Shown piece by piece: positions 32,367 through 33,801 of a stretch of 33,801 nucleotides of DNA. The position numbers and the translations under genes are program-made. Source of the stretch: UBA9845 sp051889975 (lineage in GTDB: Bacteria; Bacillota; Clostridia; Christensenellales; UBA1242); the NCBI GenBank assembly GCA_051889975.1, contig JBJFDJ010000029.1, forward strand, positions 1 through 33,801. The letters run 5' to 3'. Numbering within the stretch: the first letter of the stretch is position 1; each line of letters starts with the position of its first letter. Under the pieces are notes generated by a model, which searched no databases, was not told the DNA's origin, and saw only the letters and a list, made by a program, of their open reading frames with translations.

Positions 32367-32385
32367 AATAAAATGCATTTTATTA
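32366..32385. promoter_or_regulatory. 20-bp perfect palindrome upstream of nifS promoter
   Basis: TAATAAAATGCATTTTATTA is a perfect palindrome. It ends 12 bp before the -35 box of the nifS promoter and touches the T tract of the previous terminator. It is a candidate operator, but no matching regulator is seen. Confidence 0.5.
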
Positions 32386-32397
32386 TTTAGTTGCATA

Positions 32398-32426
32398 TTG
32401 ACTTTTAAATATTTTTGGCTTAAAAT
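32398..32426 (+). promoter_or_regulatory. Sigma-A promoter of nifS-nifU
   Basis: TTGACT (32398-32403) and TAAAAT (32421-32426) with a 17-bp spacer, followed by an AAAGGAG ribosome site before the ATG at 32461. Confidence 0.75.
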
Positions 32427-32460
32427 AAGTTAGATAGTTTTAATTGTTAAAGGAGATTTT

Positions 32461-33648
32461 ATGGAAGAGACAAAAAAAAGGATTTACCTTGATAGCGCAT
32501 CAACAACTTATGTTAATCGTGAAGTCATTGCCGAAATGATGCCAGTTTTTAACTCTGTGTTTGGCAATCCTGCTTCTGTTCACAGTTTTGGCAGGGATGC
32601 ACAAGATTTGCTTGATAGGGCAAGAACGAGAGTTGCAAAAGGTATAAATGCCGACAGCAATGAGATATATTTTACAAGTGGTGGCACAGAAGCAAACAAC
32701 TGGGCAATTGTTGGGCTTGCAAAGGCAAATGCAGGCAAGGGCAAACACATAATTACTTCAAAAATTGAGCACGAAAGTGTTTTGGATGCATGCAAAAAAC
32801 TTGAAAAAGAAGGTTTTGAAGTTACTTATGTTGGCTGTGACGAAAACGGCATTGTAAGTTTAAGCCAAATTATGAGTGCCATAAGACCAGACACTATTTT
32901 AATCAGCGTTATGGTGGCAAACAATGAAGTTGGAACAATTCAAAATTTAAACGCAATTGCACGAACAGCAAAAGAAAAAGATATTTTATTTCACTGTGAT
33001 GCTGTTCAAGCACTTGGTGCAATTCCACTTGATGTTAAGTCAATGCCTATTGACGCAATGAGTTTGTCAGCACATAAAATTTATGGACCAAAAGGTATTG
33101 GTGCTTTGTATGTTAAAAAAGGTGTGCACATCGATGGCTTGATTGTTGGCGGAAAGCAAGAAGGCAATTATCGTGCTGGCACAGTAAATATTGCAGGTGC
33201 TGTTGGTTTTGGCAAAGCAGTTGAAATTGCAACGCGTGATGTAACTGTAAATGCTCACAAAATTAAAAATGTGCGCGACTATTTTACAAAAAGTGTTATG
33301 GAAAAAATTGAAAACGTAACTTTAAATGGTCATCAATATCAACGCACATGTGGCATTGCAAACTTGTGCTTTGAGTGTGTTGACAATGAAAGTTTGATGC
33401 TTATGCTTGACATGGAAGGCATTGCAACATCAATTGGAAGTGCTTGCACAGCAGGAACAAACATTCAAAGTTATGTGTTAAAAGCAATGGGCAGAACACC
33501 AGAAGAAGTTAAGAGTTCAATAAGATTTAGCTTTGGCAAAAACATTTCAAAAGAAGATGTGGATTATGTTGTTGAAAAACTAACTGGCATCGTTAAAAAG
33601 TTGCGTGAAATTTCACCACTTAGAAAAACTACAAAGGAGAGTAAATAA
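32461..33648 (+). CDS. nifS: Cysteine desulfurase (NifS/IscS family)
   Basis: This PLP enzyme takes sulfur from cysteine and passes it as a persulfide to Fe-S scaffold or thiolation partners. The 395-residue protein starts IYLDSASTTYVN, has FTSGGTEANNWAI, the PLP lysine Lys206 in LSAHKIYGPKG, and the sulfur-accepting Cys329 in GSACTAG on the mobile loop. The next gene encodes a NifU-like protein, so this is an Fe-S assembly unit. IscR is not next to it, and the promoter region carries an uncharacterised palindrome. Confidence 0.95.
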   Translation: MEETKKRIYLDSASTTYVNREVIAEMMPVFNSVFGNPASVHSFGRDAQDLLDRARTRVAKGINADSNEIYFTSGGTEANNWAIVGLAKANAGKGKHIITSKIEHESVLDACKKLEKEGFEVTYVGCDENGIVSLSQIMSAIRPDTILISVMVANNEVGTIQNLNAIARTAKEKDILFHCDAVQALGAIPLDVKSMPIDAMSLSAHKIYGPKGIGALYVKKGVHIDGLIVGGKQEGNYRAGTVNIAGAVGFGKAVEIATRDVTVNAHKIKNVRDYFTKSVMEKIENVTLNGHQYQRTCGIANLCFECVDNESLMLMLDMEGIATSIGSACTAGTNIQSYVLKAMGRTPEEVKSSIRFSFGKNISKEDVDYVVEKLTGIVKKLREISPLRKTTKESK

Positions 33649-33650
33649 CT

Positions 33651-33801
33651 ATGTATAACAAAACAATTATGGAAATATTTGCTAATCCAAAAAATGTAGG
33701 AATAATTCAAGGGGCTAGTGGCACAGGTCATTTTGTAAATGAAACAACAAACAATATTTACAAAATTTATTTAAAAATAGAAGAAGATGTTATTGTTGAT
33801 G
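33651..33801 (+). CDS. NifU/IscU-like protein, partial at window end
   Basis: Fifty residues are readable before the window ends. MYNKTIMEIFANPKNVGII matches the start of NifU/IscU scaffold proteins, and the following IYKIYLKIEEDVIVD matches the next strand. At the place where the family has its first cluster ligand (the PxCGD motif), this protein reads NETTNN, so the cysteine and the aspartate are both replaced. It may be a divergent or non-scaffold member. It starts 2 bp after nifS, with an AAAGGAG site about 10 nt before the ATG. Confidence 0.75.
   Translation, partial: MYNKTIMEIFANPKNVGIIQGASGTGHFVNETTNNIYKIYLKIEEDVIVD

Overview
This window is a run of chromosomal housekeeping genes from a strongly AT-rich, low-GC Gram-positive bacterium, most likely a member of Clostridia (inference). 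The evidence is the gene order (ackA-rpmF-plsX-rnc-smc-ftsY-ylxM-ffh-rpsP-khpA-rimM-trmD, then rbgA-rnhB-yraN, comM-dprA-topA-trmFO-hslV-hslU), strong AGGAGG-type ribosome binding sites, a sporulation-type YlbJ membrane protein and a DUF4364 protein. Two runs of exactly 100 N mark it as a draft scaffold, probably metagenomic. I see no phage, IS element, CRISPR array, rRNA or tRNA.

Layout. (1) 70-5278: pdp, tsaE, a tsaB-rimI fusion, an alpha/beta hydrolase and a membrane-anchored MurF-like ligase form one operon, closed by a terminator shared with the convergent DUF4364 gene (5467-6042, minus). (2) 6171-7088: an unrecognised protein with a Q/N-rich linker, divergent from DUF4364. (3) 7215-8090, minus: ylbJ, its N-terminus lost in a real assembly gap. 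(4) 8557-12072: ackA, rpmF, plsX and rnc, with consensus promoters and clean terminators. (5) 12256-16924: smc and ftsY. The N-gap inside ftsY is flanked by an identical 55-bp duplication and is almost certainly a scaffolding artefact. (6) 16925-17353: the largest intact non-coding stretch apart from the 8196-8556 region, with a terminator, paired 10-bp repeats, a Rex-like operator and a perfect consensus promoter. (7) 17354-19569: ylxM, ffh, rpsP, khpA. (8) 19631-22612: rimM, trmD, rbgA, rnhB and yraN, all with overlapping ends. (9) 22757-23125: rplS with its own promoter and a structured leader, moved away from its usual place beside trmD. (10) 23216-32258: comM, then dprA, topA, trmFO, hslV, hslU, tcdA, trxA. 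(11) 32461 to the end: a cysteine desulfurase and the start of a NifU-like protein that lacks the usual first cluster-ligand cysteine.

How the genes work together: protein targeting (ylxM, ffh, ftsY), ribosome and tRNA maturation (rpsP, rpmF, rplS, rimM, trmD, rbgA, rnc, khpA, trmFO), chromosome maintenance (smc, topA, rnhB, dprA), proteolysis (hslUV), thiol and Fe-S chemistry (trxA, nifS/nifU). Parts of the t6A pathway (tsaE, tsaB) and of its cyclisation to ct6A (tcdA) lie in the same window, though far apart.

I found no convincing new multi-gene system. The items most worth a second look are the Mur ligase with a membrane domain in place of its usual N-terminal domain, the Cys-less NifU-like start, the unknown 305-residue protein, and several regulatory DNA patterns: a Rex-like site and paired repeats before ylxM-ffh, a 38-bp tandem repeat before plsX, triple repeats in the dprA leader, a 20-bp palindrome before nifS, and two possible leaderless starts.
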